Assembly (NCBI GenBank): GCA_009731375.1
Contig: BJOX01000125.1
Span: 348,798 to 409,308 of the forward strand
Length of the DNA stretch: 60,511 nucleotides
Source: Paulinella micropora
Lineage: Eukaryota; Cercozoa; Imbricatea; Euglyphida
Direction: 5' to 3'
The notes beneath the pieces were generated by a model that did not search any database, was not told the DNA's origin, and saw nothing but the letters and a program-made list of their open reading frames with translations. A program made the position numbers and the translations under genes. Positions 47,923 through 60,487 of the stretch are shown one piece after another. The stretch's first letter is position 1, and each line of letters opens with the position of its first letter.

Positions 47923-49993
47923 TTATTGGTGGAGAAAGAGGGTCCTGACCTTGGCCGCCTTCCAGTCGGCGATGGTCTGTACCCACTTGGTCTTGCCGTT
48001 CAGCACCACGGGCGCCGCCACCAACACCACCTCGAAGTCCTGTATGTATGTAAGTAAGTATGTATGTATGTACGTATATATGCATGTTGCTTACGTTTTC
48101 GGCGTCCTTGTCTGACTCGTAGGCCTCCATGAGACTACATGCCAAGACCACATGACACACATTATTCAATATAGCACCAACTTTGGGTTTATATGTAGTT
48201 GTATGTATGTGAATGATGTATGTATGTATGTAAGTATGTATGTAAGTATGTAAGTATGTAATTATAAGTATGTAAGTATGTATGTATGGTATGTATGGTA
48301 TGTATGGTATGTATGTATGTATCTATGTATTTATGTATGAAACCCCTGTACGATAGCTTTCTGCTTGTCCTTGAGCAAGGTGGCCACGGCCGCGTCAGGG
48401 TGAGTCTGCAGTCGGCAAGCATAGTGGTGCAGCAGACAGATAGGTTTGCACATACTATAAGTGTATATAAGCTGCCTTGCCCCCGCCNNNNNNNNNNNNN
48501 NNNNNNNNNNNNNNNNNNNNNNNNNNNNNNNNNNNNNNNNNNNNNNNNNNNNNNNNNNNNNNNNNNNNNNNNNNNNNNNNNNNNNNNNNNNNNNNNNNNN
48601 NNNNNNNNNNNNNNNNNNNNNNNNNNNNNNNNNNNNNNNNNNNNNNNNNNNNNNNNNNNNNNNNNNNNNNNNNNNNNNNNNNNNNNNNNNNNNNNNNNNN
48701 NNNNNNNNNNNNNNNNNNNNNNNNNNNNNNNNNNNNNNNNNNNNNNNNNNNNNNNNNNNNNNNNNNNNNNNNNNNNNNNNNNNNNNNNNNNNNNNNNNNN
48801 NNNNNNNNNNNNNNNNNNNNNNNNNNNNNNNNNNNNNNNNNNNNNNNNNNNNNNNNNNNNNNNNNNNNNNNNNNNNNNNNNNNNNNNNNNNNNNNNNNNN
48901 NNNNNNNNNNNNNNNNNNNNNNNNNNNNNNNNNNNNNNNNNNNNNNNNNNNNNNNNNNNNNNNNNNNNNNNNNNNNNNNNNNNNNNNNNNNNNNNNNNNN
49001 NNNNNNNNNNNNNNNNNNNNNNNNNNNNNNNNNNNNNNNNNNNNNNNNNNNNNNNNNNNNNNNNNNNNNNNNNNNNNNNNNNNNNNNNNNNNNNNNNNNN
49101 NNNNNNNNNNNNNNNNNNNNNNNNNNNNNNNNNNNNNNNNNNNNNNNNNNNNNNNNNNNNNNNNNNNNNNNNNNNNNNNNNNNNNNNNNNNNNNNNNNNN
49201 NNNNNNNNNNNNNNNNNNNNNNNNNNNNNNNNNNNNNNNNNNNNNNNNNNNNNNNNNNNNNNNNNNNNNNNNNNNNNNNNNNNNNNNNNNNNNNNNNNNN
49301 NNNNNNNNNNNNNNNNNNNNNNNNNNNNNNNNNNNNNNNNNNNNNNNNNNNNNNNNNNNNNNNNNNNNNNNNNNNNNNNNNACCACCACCACTAAACATA
49401 TAGATACATCATACTACATTTGCATGCATGTGAAAAGGATCAGTGGCATGGAGGCCAGCACGTCGCCCTGGAAGTACTTGAGTGAATGAGTGAGTGAGCA
49501 AATGAGTGAGTGAGTGAGCGAAAGAGTGAGTGAGTGAGTGTGAGTGAGTGAGTGAGTGAGTGAGTGAGTGAGTAAGTGAGTGAGTGAGTGAGTGAGTGAG
49601 TGAGTGAGTGAGTAAGTGAGTGAGTGAGTAAGTGAGTGAGTGAGTAAATGAGTGAGTGAATGAGTGAGTGAATGAGTGAGCGAGTGAGTGAGCGAGTGAG
49701 TGAGCGAGTGAGCGAGTGAGTGAGTGAGCGAGTGAGCGAGTGAGCGAGCAAGTGAGTGAGTGAGTGAGCGAGTGAGTGAGTGAGTGAGCGAGTGAGTGAT
49801 TGAGTGAATGAGGCGAGTGAGTGAGTGAGTGAGTGAGTGAGTGAGTGAGCGAGTGAGTGAGTGAGTGAGTGAGCGAGTGAGTGAGTCAGCGATTGAGTGA
49901 GCGAGTAAGTGATTGAGTGAATGAGTGAGCTCAGATGCGAAGAACCAGTGGTACGGAGGCCAGCTCGTCGCCCTGGAAGTACTTGACCCTGAC

Positions 49994-50033
<40 letters not shown>

Positions 50034-50605
50034 TTGCATATGCGATTGCATAGTAATGTAGGAAACGTGTCACTGGGTGTGACACAGTCTGTATACTTGT
50101 CCACCTATCTACCTATCTACCTACCTACCTACCTATCTTTCTGTCTGTCTATCTGTCTGTCTGAAGTCTGTACCCTTCTTTCTCGTCGAAGGAGCAGACT
50201 TGGTATTGCAACTCTTGAGCACCTACCTACCTACCTACCTACCTACCTACCTACCTACTTACTTATTTACTCGCTTACTTACCTACTTATACCTACCTGT
50301 CTGTAGATTTGGTGTTCTTCCGACCTGACCACCTCAGGCTATTATTATTGTTATTGTTATTGTTATTGTTGTTACTACTATTGCACACTGTACCCTTCTT
50401 TCTCGTCGAAGGAGCAGATCTGGTGTTGCGACTTGACGACCTCAGGCTCCTGCAGCTGCAAGTGGCCTGTATGTATGTATGTGCATGTATGCATGTATGT
50501 ACGCATGTATGCATATATGTTAAAACCTGATATTAAGTTGGTAGACCATCATGAAAGAGAGAAAAAAATCATATGAAAATGGATGCAATGTAGCAGGCAA
50601 TAGTC

Positions 50606-50650
<45 letters not shown>

Positions 50651-51087
50651 CGACCCGGGAAGAAGCAGTCGTGTTTTGTGCCGCTCAGCAGACACACACC
50701 CATCAGACGAACCTTGATGCCGCCGTGCTTGCCCGCCTGACCAATATGCGAATGTAAGAAGCTATTTTGTATACATGTATGGATAGAGACAGATATATTA
50801 GAAGAGTAGATTAGTTACGATTGGTTGACCTTGGCGTGTTTGACTTTGGTGACGCGGCAGGGGTGGCCGTTCAGCATCACGTAGCCGCCCATTTTAACCT
50901 GGGCAGCTGTGCCAGACAAGTGGGGAGGGGGGTATAGAGGTGAGGGCAGAGGGGGTTTGAGTAAAGGAGAGAGAGAAAAGGCAAAAGACATCCCCCTCCC
51001 CCCCCCACACGGTGTGTGTGTGTGTGCGGGGGGGGGGGGAATGGAGGGGAAGGGACCTTGAATAGGAGAAGTATGTTCGGAAGCCAT
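47923..51087 (-). CDS. Translation factor eIF5A (divergent), multi-exon
   Basis: Exons 1-3 are firm: 51057-51087 (M-A-S-E-H-T-S-P-I-Q), 50830-50906 and 50655-50736, all GT-AG with matching phases. They encode G-G-Y-V-M-L-N-G-H-P-C-R-V and then the hypusine loop K-A-G-K-H-G, so the Lys that would carry hypusine is present. A later exon at 50389-50449 has V-V-K-S-Q-H-Q-I, like the start of the eIF5A C-terminal OB fold, but its phase does not match exon 3, so a small exon or an error is missing. After an 894-N gap, exons 48344-48405, 48095-48134 and 47923-48039 (phases agree) end at TAA with a V-V-L-V-A-A-P strand and a W-K-A-A-K tail. eIF5A binds the ribosome and aids peptide-bond formation at difficult sequences. 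Introns are satellite-filled and duplicated exon fragments are present. Confidence 0.75.
48045..48335. repeat. (TATG)n/(TAAG)n in eIF5A introns
   Basis: Tetranucleotide arrays fill the two introns between the last three exons. Confidence 0.9.
48488..49381. other. Assembly gap (894 N)
   Basis: Lies within the eIF5A locus. It probably hides at least one exon of the C-terminal domain. Confidence 1.
49420..49480 (-). pseudogene. Duplicated eIF5A exon fragment (Y-F-Q-G-D type), copy b
   Basis: After an AAG splice-like site the minus strand encodes Y-F-Q-G-D-V-L-A-S-M-P-L. It is nearly the same as 49931-49988. The two copies are separated by about 450 bp of (TGAG)n. Confidence 0.55.
49484..49930. 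repeat. (GTGA)n satellite
   Basis: About 445 bp of TGAG with GCGA, TAAG and AATG variants, between two copies of the same exon fragment. Confidence 0.97.
49931..49988 (-). pseudogene. Duplicated eIF5A exon fragment (Y-F-Q-G-D type), copy a
   Basis: CAG acceptor, then V-K-Y-F-Q-G-D-E-L-A-S-V-P-L and an in-frame stop at 49931-49933. One of the two copies is probably the true exon. The stop argues against this one unless it is skipped. Confidence 0.5.
50161..50338 (-). pseudogene. Partial second copy of the eIF5A exon at 50389-50449, split by satellites
   Basis: 50297-50338 matches the first half of that exon (P-E-V-V-R-S-E-E-H-Q-I). 50164-50212 matches its second half (C-S-F-D-E-K-E-G-Y). (TAGG)n DNA lies between the halves. 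50297-50338 still has an acceptor and a donor. Confidence 0.6.
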
Positions 51088-51230
51088 GACGAGTGTATTC
51101 ACGGGCGAATCGAGGAGCAAGATGGGTTGTACTAAAAGAGCAGCCGAGAGGAAGACAGATGCATTGTTTGAATAAACAGACAGACAGATAGATAGATGGA
51201 TAGATGGATGGATGGATGGATGGCTGGATG

Positions 51231-51303
<73 letters not shown>

Positions 51304-51496
51304 ATAGATATAGATAAATAGATATAGATAAATAGATAGATAGATAGATAGATAGATGAGATATCGACTAATGTCAGAAAAAAGGAGCTTCTGATTTCGT
51401 CAACCAAGGAAGTCTGTGGGTAAAGTATTAACCCGATGCCCAGCTAAGCCGTGATGTTTGCACGGAAGGGACTGATACAGGCGATACCAAAGCTCC
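51088..51496. repeat. (GATA)n tract upstream of eIF5A
   Basis: GATA array at about 51177-51358 between the eIF5A start and the LINE fragment. No other feature. Confidence 0.85.
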
Positions 51497-52984
51497 CTAG
51501 TACCAGGCGGGGCCAGGGCTCGTTCCATAAGCGCCCCTTGCAGAACGAGCTCCCACCTCCATTACAGAGGACCCAGTAAGCAGATGGAGTTTCGAGACTG
51601 TTCGACAGTCTAGTATAAACCGACAGAGCACTGTGGGTTTTATTCCGGGCTCAACAAGCGAGAAAGGGCACCCTGAGGGAACAGGATTGTGCTTCCCGTC
51701 GCTATTTCGGCATGTGACTNNNNNNNNNNNNNNNNNNNNNNNNNNNNNNNNNNNNNNNNNNNNNNNNNNNNNNNNNNNNNNNNNNNNNNNNNNNNNNNNN
51801 NNNNNNNNNNNNNCAACAATATCGGGGCGGAGGTCAGTGACACAGATGTGGACAGGAAAGGCTTGCTCAGAACCGGTGTACTGGGTTTGGAGCTGCCAAT
51901 CGTTTGCGGTGTCAAGCAGGCATGGACGATGAAATGACTGCCCTTTAGACTTCTGCTCGCCCTCTTTCACAAACATAGACTTTGATTCATTTTCGTCTAT
52001 ACGGGAGCGTTTGTTATGGCTCTCGATGTGTTTTTGAAGGGGAGCTTCAATACTGCAGAGCACAGAGTCGTGACGCCAGGTATAACGGCCTTGTTTGAGG
52101 GCAACATGGCAACCGGAGAGGATGTGACATAAATGTGCTTGACCAGAACAGAGAGCACACTTGTTGTTGGGGAATGATTCCCCAGACGTCTAAGGTCCGG
52201 GGGTAATAACCGAGTTTGTGCTTGCATTGATGACCCAAGAGATTAAGCGGGGATTACGGGTTCCGATGAGGCGAGCCCAGGAGAGGTCAAAGGGGCATGC
52301 GTCTTCAAAACGAAGAAAGCACCCTTGCATGGCTTTGTCCATGTCATGCACTGTGGTTGCCTCAAGTATTGTCTCAGCAGCTAATTCTAAAATCCTGTCT
52401 TTGCGGTCTGTGATGGAATGTTCTTTTGGGTAGCGACCATGGCCAAGTCCGAGATGATCGGATTGGCCTCGATGTTTGAATTCAAAATCAACTTGTGCCT
52501 CAAGCTTTTCGAGCACAGGCTCTGGTTTCCAGATAGTTCGAAACGTTTCGTGTTTCGTCAGGTTCATCGCATAGATGGACGAGAGGTGTTTATCTGGGCA
52601 GTACTTCAGCATGTGAGCACGGTTGATTTGAAGTCGCTGGTAAAAAGAGACGATGGACTGGAGCTGTAGACCGAATTGCGAGCGTGGGCGGTAAAGAGCT
52701 CTTTTGTAGATATTGACCCATTTTTTGAGGAAGCGGGTCGCAATTTTCTCAAGGGTTTTGGCGAAAGATAAGCAGAGGTCATAAATGAGAAATGGCCAGG
52801 CAAGTGACTGGACAGCATAGTGCTGGTAGAGCCAAAGTTTCATAAAGCCATTGATCGAGCAGCTATCGATGGCTTGCATAGAAAGAATGAACTTCTTTTG
52901 GATTTCTGCTCGTTGTTCGTTTTCGCTGAGGTCATGGTAGACAATCCATCCGAGGTCTTTGAAAGGCTTGTCAGCGATGAAGTT

Positions 52985-52985
<1 letters not shown>
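51497..52985 (-). mobile_element. 5'-truncated LINE (non-LTR retrotransposon), C-terminal region
   Basis: The minus strand encodes the segment after the reverse transcriptase core: W-L-Y-Q-H-Y-A-V...L-A-W-P-F, then the thumb-like part with K-T-L-E-K-I-A-T-R-F-L-K-K-W, then a C-A-L-C...H-I-L-S-G-C zinc knuckle followed by G-R-Y-T-W-R-H-D, and L-R-P-D-I-V. This order is seen in LINE families of marine animals and protists with an RT-zinc knuckle tail. One frame change occurs near 52190 and a 94-N gap lies at 51720-51813. The 5' part is replaced by (GATA)n at 52986, a usual sign of 5' truncation at insertion. Confidence 0.7.
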
Positions 52986-53051
<66 letters not shown>

Positions 53052-53082
53052 ATAGATAGATGGATAGATAGATGGATAGATG

Positions 53083-53131
<49 letters not shown>

Positions 53132-53140
53132 GATAGGTAG
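52986..53140. repeat. (GATA)n
   Basis: Tetranucleotide array abutting the truncated LINE. Confidence 0.95.
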
Positions 53141-53224
53141 AGGGAAGTGTACCTTAATGTATTTTTGCTTGATCCTTTTCTGCATACACTACAAGAGGAA
53201 AAAAATTCAGTGTTCGTCATGGAA

Positions 53225-53296
53225 GTGAGAGAGAGAGAGAGAGACTCCAGAGAGAGAAAGAAAGAAAGAGAGAGAGAAAGAGCGAGCGAGCGAGCG

Positions 53297-53339
<43 letters not shown>

Positions 53340-53370
53340 CCAGAGACAGAAGAGAAAGAGCGAGCGAGTC

Positions 53371-53415
<45 letters not shown>

Positions 53416-53456
53416 AAGAGCGAGCGAGTCTACTACTAGTAGACTCGCTCGCTCTT

Positions 53457-53529
<73 letters not shown>

Positions 53530-53583
53530 AGCGAGCGAGTGAGAGAGTGAGAGAGTGAGTGTGTGTGTAATATAGATAATAGC

Positions 53584-53678
<95 letters not shown>

Positions 53679-53690
53679 AGAGGTACAACG
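53225..53690. repeat. (GA)n/(CT)n field with a large palindrome
   Basis: At about 53405-53460 the word GAAAGAGCGAGCGAGTCTACT is mirrored as its reverse complement around a 3-base centre. The flanking (GA)n and (CT)n extend the arms to about 55 bp. Confidence 0.9.
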
Positions 53691-53699
53691 AGAGACCAA

Positions 53700-54356
53700 G
53701 TTTATTCAAAATCATGGGATACTGGATTTCTCTATAAACCTGGCTCATTTTTCCAAATTTACTTTTTTCAAGACATGTTCTGTTCAGGTACCAGTCGCTG
53801 TATGGCCACGGCTTCTCTATCTCTCAGCATGTCTCTGTGGCTTCTGTATATTCTCAGCATGTCTCTGTGGATTGGAAGCACATGATCGTTGAATTTCTAA
53901 ACTGTTCCGTGGCGTGGGATATGTCTCAGCCTGCCCCAAACCGTTTTTAACCATCAAAGCACACTGAACACAACTGGAGACCCATAAAGTCTCGAGAAAA
54001 AGAAAAAAATAGCTTGTGTGAGGCGCCAAAAAGTCAGGCAAGGAAAGCTGTGACTTTTTACCAGCTAGCCAGTCAAAAGAAATCTTATGTTTCGCTGGCA
54101 GTCCTGAGACAAATTAATTTCCCCCAAAAAAAAATAAACTTATTGAAAGGACTGACACTGCCGAAAAGGACCAGGACTAGACGAAACTGGAGACAGATAC
54201 TAGACAAAACTGAACGGTTTCGTTTGGTGGGTTAATTTTGCTTGACGTCATTTTTGCTCAAGACGTCATGTTGAATCATTACCTTCGTGATGGTGTTGCT
54301 GGAAAAAAGTTGGCTCATAATCCGATTTGGAAGCACAGAAACAAACATTTTGCGAC
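53700..54356 (+). promoter_or_regulatory. Upstream region of the Arf gene with a CRE-like site
   Basis: Non-repetitive sequence. The palindrome TGACGTCA at 54243-54250 and a second GACGTCAT at 54262-54269 lie about 100 bp before the Arf ATG and resemble bZIP (CRE) sites. A 22-bp word is duplicated at 53821 and 53853. Function is inferred. Confidence 0.4.
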
Positions 54357-55748
<1,392 letters not shown>

Positions 55749-55806
55749 ACTTGAAGCCGGCTAGCCAGTGCAATCACATTCTGTACACTCATTCATTCAA
55801 CACGTA

Positions 55807-55812
55807 AATAAA
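55807..55812 (+). terminator. AATAAA poly(A) signal of Arf
   Basis: It lies 59 bases after the stop codon, followed by T-rich sequence. Confidence 0.6.
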
Positions 55813-55849
55813 TTTCTATTTATTGTTATGTGTTATGCACTGACTCGGA

Positions 55850-57850
55850 GTCGTCTGACCGCGGTTATGCGATGCCATCACCGGTAGTAGTACTTTTTCT
55901 TTCTCCCCTTATTTTCTCCTTTCAAGTGTTTTTTTTCTCTTTACGGCTTGAAGTCTTCACTATCTTTTGCTACTTTTTTATTTATTTGTTTTAAAAAAAG
56001 CTTCACTAAAAAAAAAACAAAACTTTTTTTGTATCTCTTGATACTACTTCAATTTTATCTCTTCAGCTTCCCACTTATTCCTAGCCGATAGTGGCAAGTA
56101 TTTTATTTAAACAGTGTTTTTGCGTTAAAAAGTAGTACTCAGCTCTGGCCCGGACGGATGAGTTAAAATTCATCAGTGTGGGGCGGCTCAACTCAGCCGA
56201 CCCGTTGTTTGCTTACTAGTATTCCAAAAAGCCGGTTAGAGAAGCTTCTTGCAATATGTTCCCTTATAATTACCGGTCAGTAGTATGTTAATGACTCCAC
56301 TAGTCTAGTACTAGTGACCATTACAGTTACAGGCTACGTGACGGCTCAAGTTAATGGTAATTAAGATAGATGATAAATCAGTACTACTACCCCCCAATTC
56401 ATATCAATAATGTGCCACTGACGATATATATAGACTTTAATGAGATCGTCGGCGGCCTCTGTTCTTCAGGAGTCCCTGTACCTTCCTAGCCTATAAAAAC
56501 GGCGGGGGCGGCGGAGTGAAACTTGACAGAGACTCGAAGTTCATTAATATTAATAACGGCAGGATGAGCCTGAGTTTCCGGAGCAGCTTGAATACAAAAA
56601 AAGGCATTTCAAAGTGTTCGGTGGCAGGACTTAAAATATAGTAGTACTTAATGATGGGACAGTAACCGTGCCGCAAGACTTGAACTTCGGAAAAAGCATG
56701 CCCTACTGACCCGGTGACTCTGAGGAAAATTCAGAGTTGAAGACTCATGATATATATCATCCGACTCAGTAACTTGAATACCGTGGCCCGGCAACGCCGA
56801 CGGTGACACTGATAACTTCAACTGACCCGGCTCATGATTTATAGCTGAGACTGAATCATGTCATTACTAATTTCAATTTCCAAATGCGGTTTGTGGTCAC
56901 GTTGAGTCAGTTCTCTTTTTGCCACGGCCCGGGTCCGTCATTAAGTGAATCTGCCTTTCTTCCTGAGCTCAGCTCAGTTTTGTCATTAAGTGAATCGGAC
57001 TTTCCTGACTTCAAGTTTTTGTCATTAAGTGAATCGGCCTTGCTTTTGTCATTAAGTCAAGTTCGTAAGGGTTCAAGTGACATATCGGTCTTGGCACTTC
57101 AAGGAGACTCGACGGTCGGACGAGACCCCCGGGCCGCCTACGGTCACTCCTGGAGCCGCCACGGATCTCCCGGCCGTCACTCGGACGCAGCGGCCGGGTT
57201 CACCCTGGAGTCAGTCAGGTCATCCTGGTCATAGATGCAGTCTAGGTCCCAATTGATCATTCGTCGTTTTGACATAATTGTTTAACTTACTACTTGAATA
57301 CCATAGACTAGTCCGAGTCGCACTGCAAATTTCTTATCGATGGCGAGCCATCTCACTCTTAGAAGTAAAACGGTCACCGTAATATTAGTATAATAGCCCC
57401 GCACGAGCTCTCTTTTCCCGCCAAGGTCGCTGGAGGTGGATAAGTTTATCGGTAAGCGTAAAAAAAAAAATTAGATAGTTAGGATTGATAGCTCGCGTTT
57501 TTTACGTAGGTGGAATTTTTTTTCCTCCACTGAACGACTTAGATAAAATTGAAGAACACTTCAACTGCTTTTCGTAGAGCTGAAAAGGAAGCATGTAAGA
57601 AGGCGAACATCAGTCATCACAGGGGCGAACAAAGAGAGGAAAAATAGATATAGATTATCATATGAACATATGTTTACATATGATCTGAAAATACTGCGGG
57701 GATCCGAAGAGCAAAGAAGATATAACTCATATACATAGATGATGTCATATTAATATATAGCACATACAAAACATACTATTAAGATTGGCGACATTCCGAT
57801 AACTTGTTGCGTGTGCAACGTCAGATCGTGATCGGAGTTCCAAACAAGCA
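55850..57850. other. Gene-less region with recurrent short words and a decaying tandem repeat
   Basis: It contains the LTR-like sequence described separately. The word GTCATTAAGTGAATC is repeated four times at about 56937-57060 (the last copy altered), at unequal spacing. The frame at 56884-57234 is made of this repeat and is not a gene. Confidence 0.5.
56411..56667 (-). mobile_element. Solo LTR-like relative of element 2, expanded by small insertions
   Basis: It aligns end to end with the 177/181-bp LTRs of element 2 (TGTG...ACGATATA...GACTTTAAT...GGCATTTCAAAGTGTTC...GATGGGAC) but is 257 bp, owing to about ten insertions of 4-10 bases. No internal element sequence adjoins it. Confidence 0.75.
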
Positions 57851-57861
57851 AAAATACCATA

Positions 57862-58060
57862 TATTCACATGCGTACATACATACATGCATGCATGCATAC
57901 ATACATACATACATATACACACATACATACATACATACATACATGCATACATGCATACATGCATACATGAATACATACATACATACATACATACATACAT
58001 ACACACATACATACATACATACATACATGCATACATACATACATGCATAGATACCATGCA
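57862..58060. repeat. (CATA)n tract
   Basis: Tetranucleotide array. A (GAAA)n patch follows at 58185-58250. Confidence 0.95.
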
Positions 58061-58188
58061 TTTATGGATGCATGCATAAATATCCCGCAGCATATTTAAA
58101 CCAATCTTACATGAATTGATTAAAACTATCAAGTAAATTAAAAATGGGGCGGAAAGCAAAGAGCAGAAAGGAAATGAAGATAAGGAAA

Positions 58189-58220
<32 letters not shown>

Positions 58221-58259
58221 AAAGAAAGAAAAGAAAGAAAAGAAAGAAAGTACAGGATT

Positions 58260-58758
58260 GTGGAGCGGTCAGGCTGCGAGATCTTGAAAGAGTCTCCTTC
58301 TGAAGTTGCGTGCAGCAGTAAGCAAAAGGACGCACAATGCAAACGCAGCAGGATGCACAGTGCACGAAGGAGCTTGTGGCAATGTCCGGGCTGGCTGTGC
58401 TGCTGCTGCCAGCCGCTTCAGGGCTGTGTTACAGGCGACTTCAGCCATTCGTCAAAGCTGGCTTCAGTGTTCTTCAAAGGCAAGGCGGTCGTGCAGCGAC
58501 CAGGTGGCAGGTTTGTGACAACACGGCGCGTTGGCGAAGCAAAACAAGGAAGGCGCAGCATCTGCTTGAGGACAAGGCGCGCGACAGCGACTCAAGCACA
58601 AAAGGGGGAAGGGGGTCGACAGGGCCGAGCAAGCGAAGTTGACAAGTAAGACGGAGGCGAAACTTTCGCGGTATTTGCGGTGATTTCCCGGCAACGTGCC
58701 GCATTTCGCCTCTCTTGTGTCTTATGTCTGCTTCTTGGAGGTGTTGGGGAGGAAGGGA
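58260..58758. other. GC-richer sequence downstream of the sulfotransferase-like gene
   Basis: It holds an open plus-strand frame at 58337-58642 (about 100 codons, with a hydrophobic stretch) that has no recognisable motif and no splice or promoter support. I see no certain gene. Confidence 0.3.
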
Positions 58759-59349
58759 TCAAGGCTTGCGGCTGGGCGGGGCAGAAGCGAGACGCCAGGG
58801 AAAGGTGTGCCACGCCACCGCCGCGCCAGCCAGCAGCAACACCTAGCACATGTTACATCAGGTCATGTTATGTTATGTTATGTTATGTTATGTTATGGTA
58901 TGTTATGGTATGTTATGTTATGTTATATTTTGTTGTGTTAATGTTAATGTTAATGTTAATAATGTTCATGTTTATGTTTATGTTTATTGTTATTGTTATG
59001 TTATGTTATGTTGTGCCATCTTATGTGTTATTTTATGATATGTTATGTTTTATATTATGCTATGTGTTATGTTTATGTGTTATGTTTACTGTTATGCTTA
59101 CGTGTTATGTTTATGTGTTATGTTTACGTGTTATGTTTATGTTTCTTTCATGCCAAGTCATGTCATGTCATCATGTCATGCCATGCCATGCCATGCCAGG
59201 CCAGGCCAGGCCATGCTATGCCATGCCATGCCATGTCATGTCATGTCATGTCATGTGATGTCATGTGATGTGATGTGATGTGATGTGATGTTACCAGCGA
59301 CAACCACAGCTCGGTCGGCCGCTGCCGCCTCCTACTCAACTTGCTGGAA

Positions 59350-59389
<40 letters not shown>

Positions 59390-59452
59390 CAACAACCACA
59401 ACAATAACAAAAACAACAACAACAACAACAACAACAGCAACAACAACAACTT

Positions 59453-59488
<36 letters not shown>

Positions 59489-59549
59489 GCAACAGCAACA
59501 ACAACAACATCAACAACAACATCAAAAACAACAACACCACCACCACCAA

Positions 59550-59599
<50 letters not shown>

Positions 59600-60263
59600 G
59601 ACACACACACACACACAAGCATGGCCCCCCAATTCAGCAGCGGTCAGATTCATACCCGGCTACATGCNNNNNNNNNNCCAACAGGTAGTAGGGTGCTTCC
59701 AGCATATCCGACAGCGTCCAGGAGTTGACCTGCGTGCGATAGAAAGATATGTTTGGTCTATCAGCGCTGCATATCCGATGACATAGGCATCCATTCCACA
59801 TCACCTCCCGAAGGTGACTGGGCAGCTGGCTAGAGGTGGAGACTAAGCTCCGATAGATAGCTCCGATAGATAGATAAAGAGATAGGACGCTAACGAAACT
59901 GTATTCTACAGGTTCGGGCAGGTAACCCCTGTGTGTGTGCGTGTGTGTGTGTGTGTACCCTGTCTTCCAGCTGCGATAAGCCTTCATTCACATGGGGAAA
60001 GGGCTCTTTGGGAATCTAACACGCACACACACACACACACATAAACACACACACTCTCCAATAACAAATGCATGCGTGTGAGTGTGTGCTGTGTGTGAGT
60101 GTGTGTGCATGTGTGTGTGTGTGTGTGTTTGTATGCGTGTGTGTGTGTGTGTTCGGGGGGGGGGGGGGGGGGGGGGAAAGGGGGGGGGNNNNNNNNNNGT
60201 GTGTGTGTGTGTGTTGTGCCAGACGGGTTTATCCAGGAAGCGACAGAGCGGGACCCAGCCGTC
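58759..60263 (-). CDS. Sulfotransferase-like P-loop protein, C-terminal exons with membrane anchor
   Basis: Five minus-strand exons: 60225-60263 ([13 protein letters not shown]), 59959-60015 ([12 protein letters not shown]), 59678-59729 (into a 10-N gap), 59295-59343 and 58759-58842 with stop TGA. Junctions are GT-AG and the visible phases agree. The pair D-G-W-x-P-L-C-x-F-L followed by P-F-P-H-V-N-E is the C-terminal signature of the sulfotransferase-like family often listed as Sulfotransfer_4. The N-terminal P-loop half lies beyond the microsatellite at the right edge. The last two exons encode R-R-R-Q-R-P-T then a hydrophobic stretch of about 18 residues (E-L-W-L-S-L-V-L-L-L-A-G), a probable tail anchor. 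Substrate unknown. Confidence 0.72.
58862..59290. repeat. (TTATG)n to (TCATG)n compound satellite in the last intron
   Basis: Pentanucleotide units drift from TTATG through TTAATG and TTTATG to CATGC and TGATG. It fills the intron between the last two exons of the sulfotransferase-like gene. Confidence 0.95.
59353..59622. repeat. (AC)n and (AAC)n satellites
   Basis: AC dinucleotides flank about 210 bp of AAC trinucleotides, again within an intron. Confidence 0.97.
59738..59866 (-). repeat. Dispersed SINE-like repeat, copy 2
   Basis: The minus strand matches 19683-19806 over about 50 bp with a few differences. It is followed by short (GATA)n, within an intron of the sulfotransferase-like gene. 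Confidence 0.6.
60016..60224. repeat. (AC)n, (GT)n and G-tract in an intron
   Basis: Includes about 35 G residues abutting the 10-N gap at 60189-60198. Confidence 0.9.
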
Positions 60264-60267
60264 CTAG

Positions 60268-60340
<73 letters not shown>

Positions 60341-60358
60341 TATAGGTAGATAGGTATG

Positions 60359-60407
<49 letters not shown>

Positions 60408-60416
60408 GGATAGATG

Positions 60417-60487
<71 letters not shown>

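Noticed and set aside
56884-57234. 116-codon open frame with repeated L-S-E-S
   Set aside because: It is made of four decaying copies of GTCATTAAGTGAATC and lies in the gene-less region.
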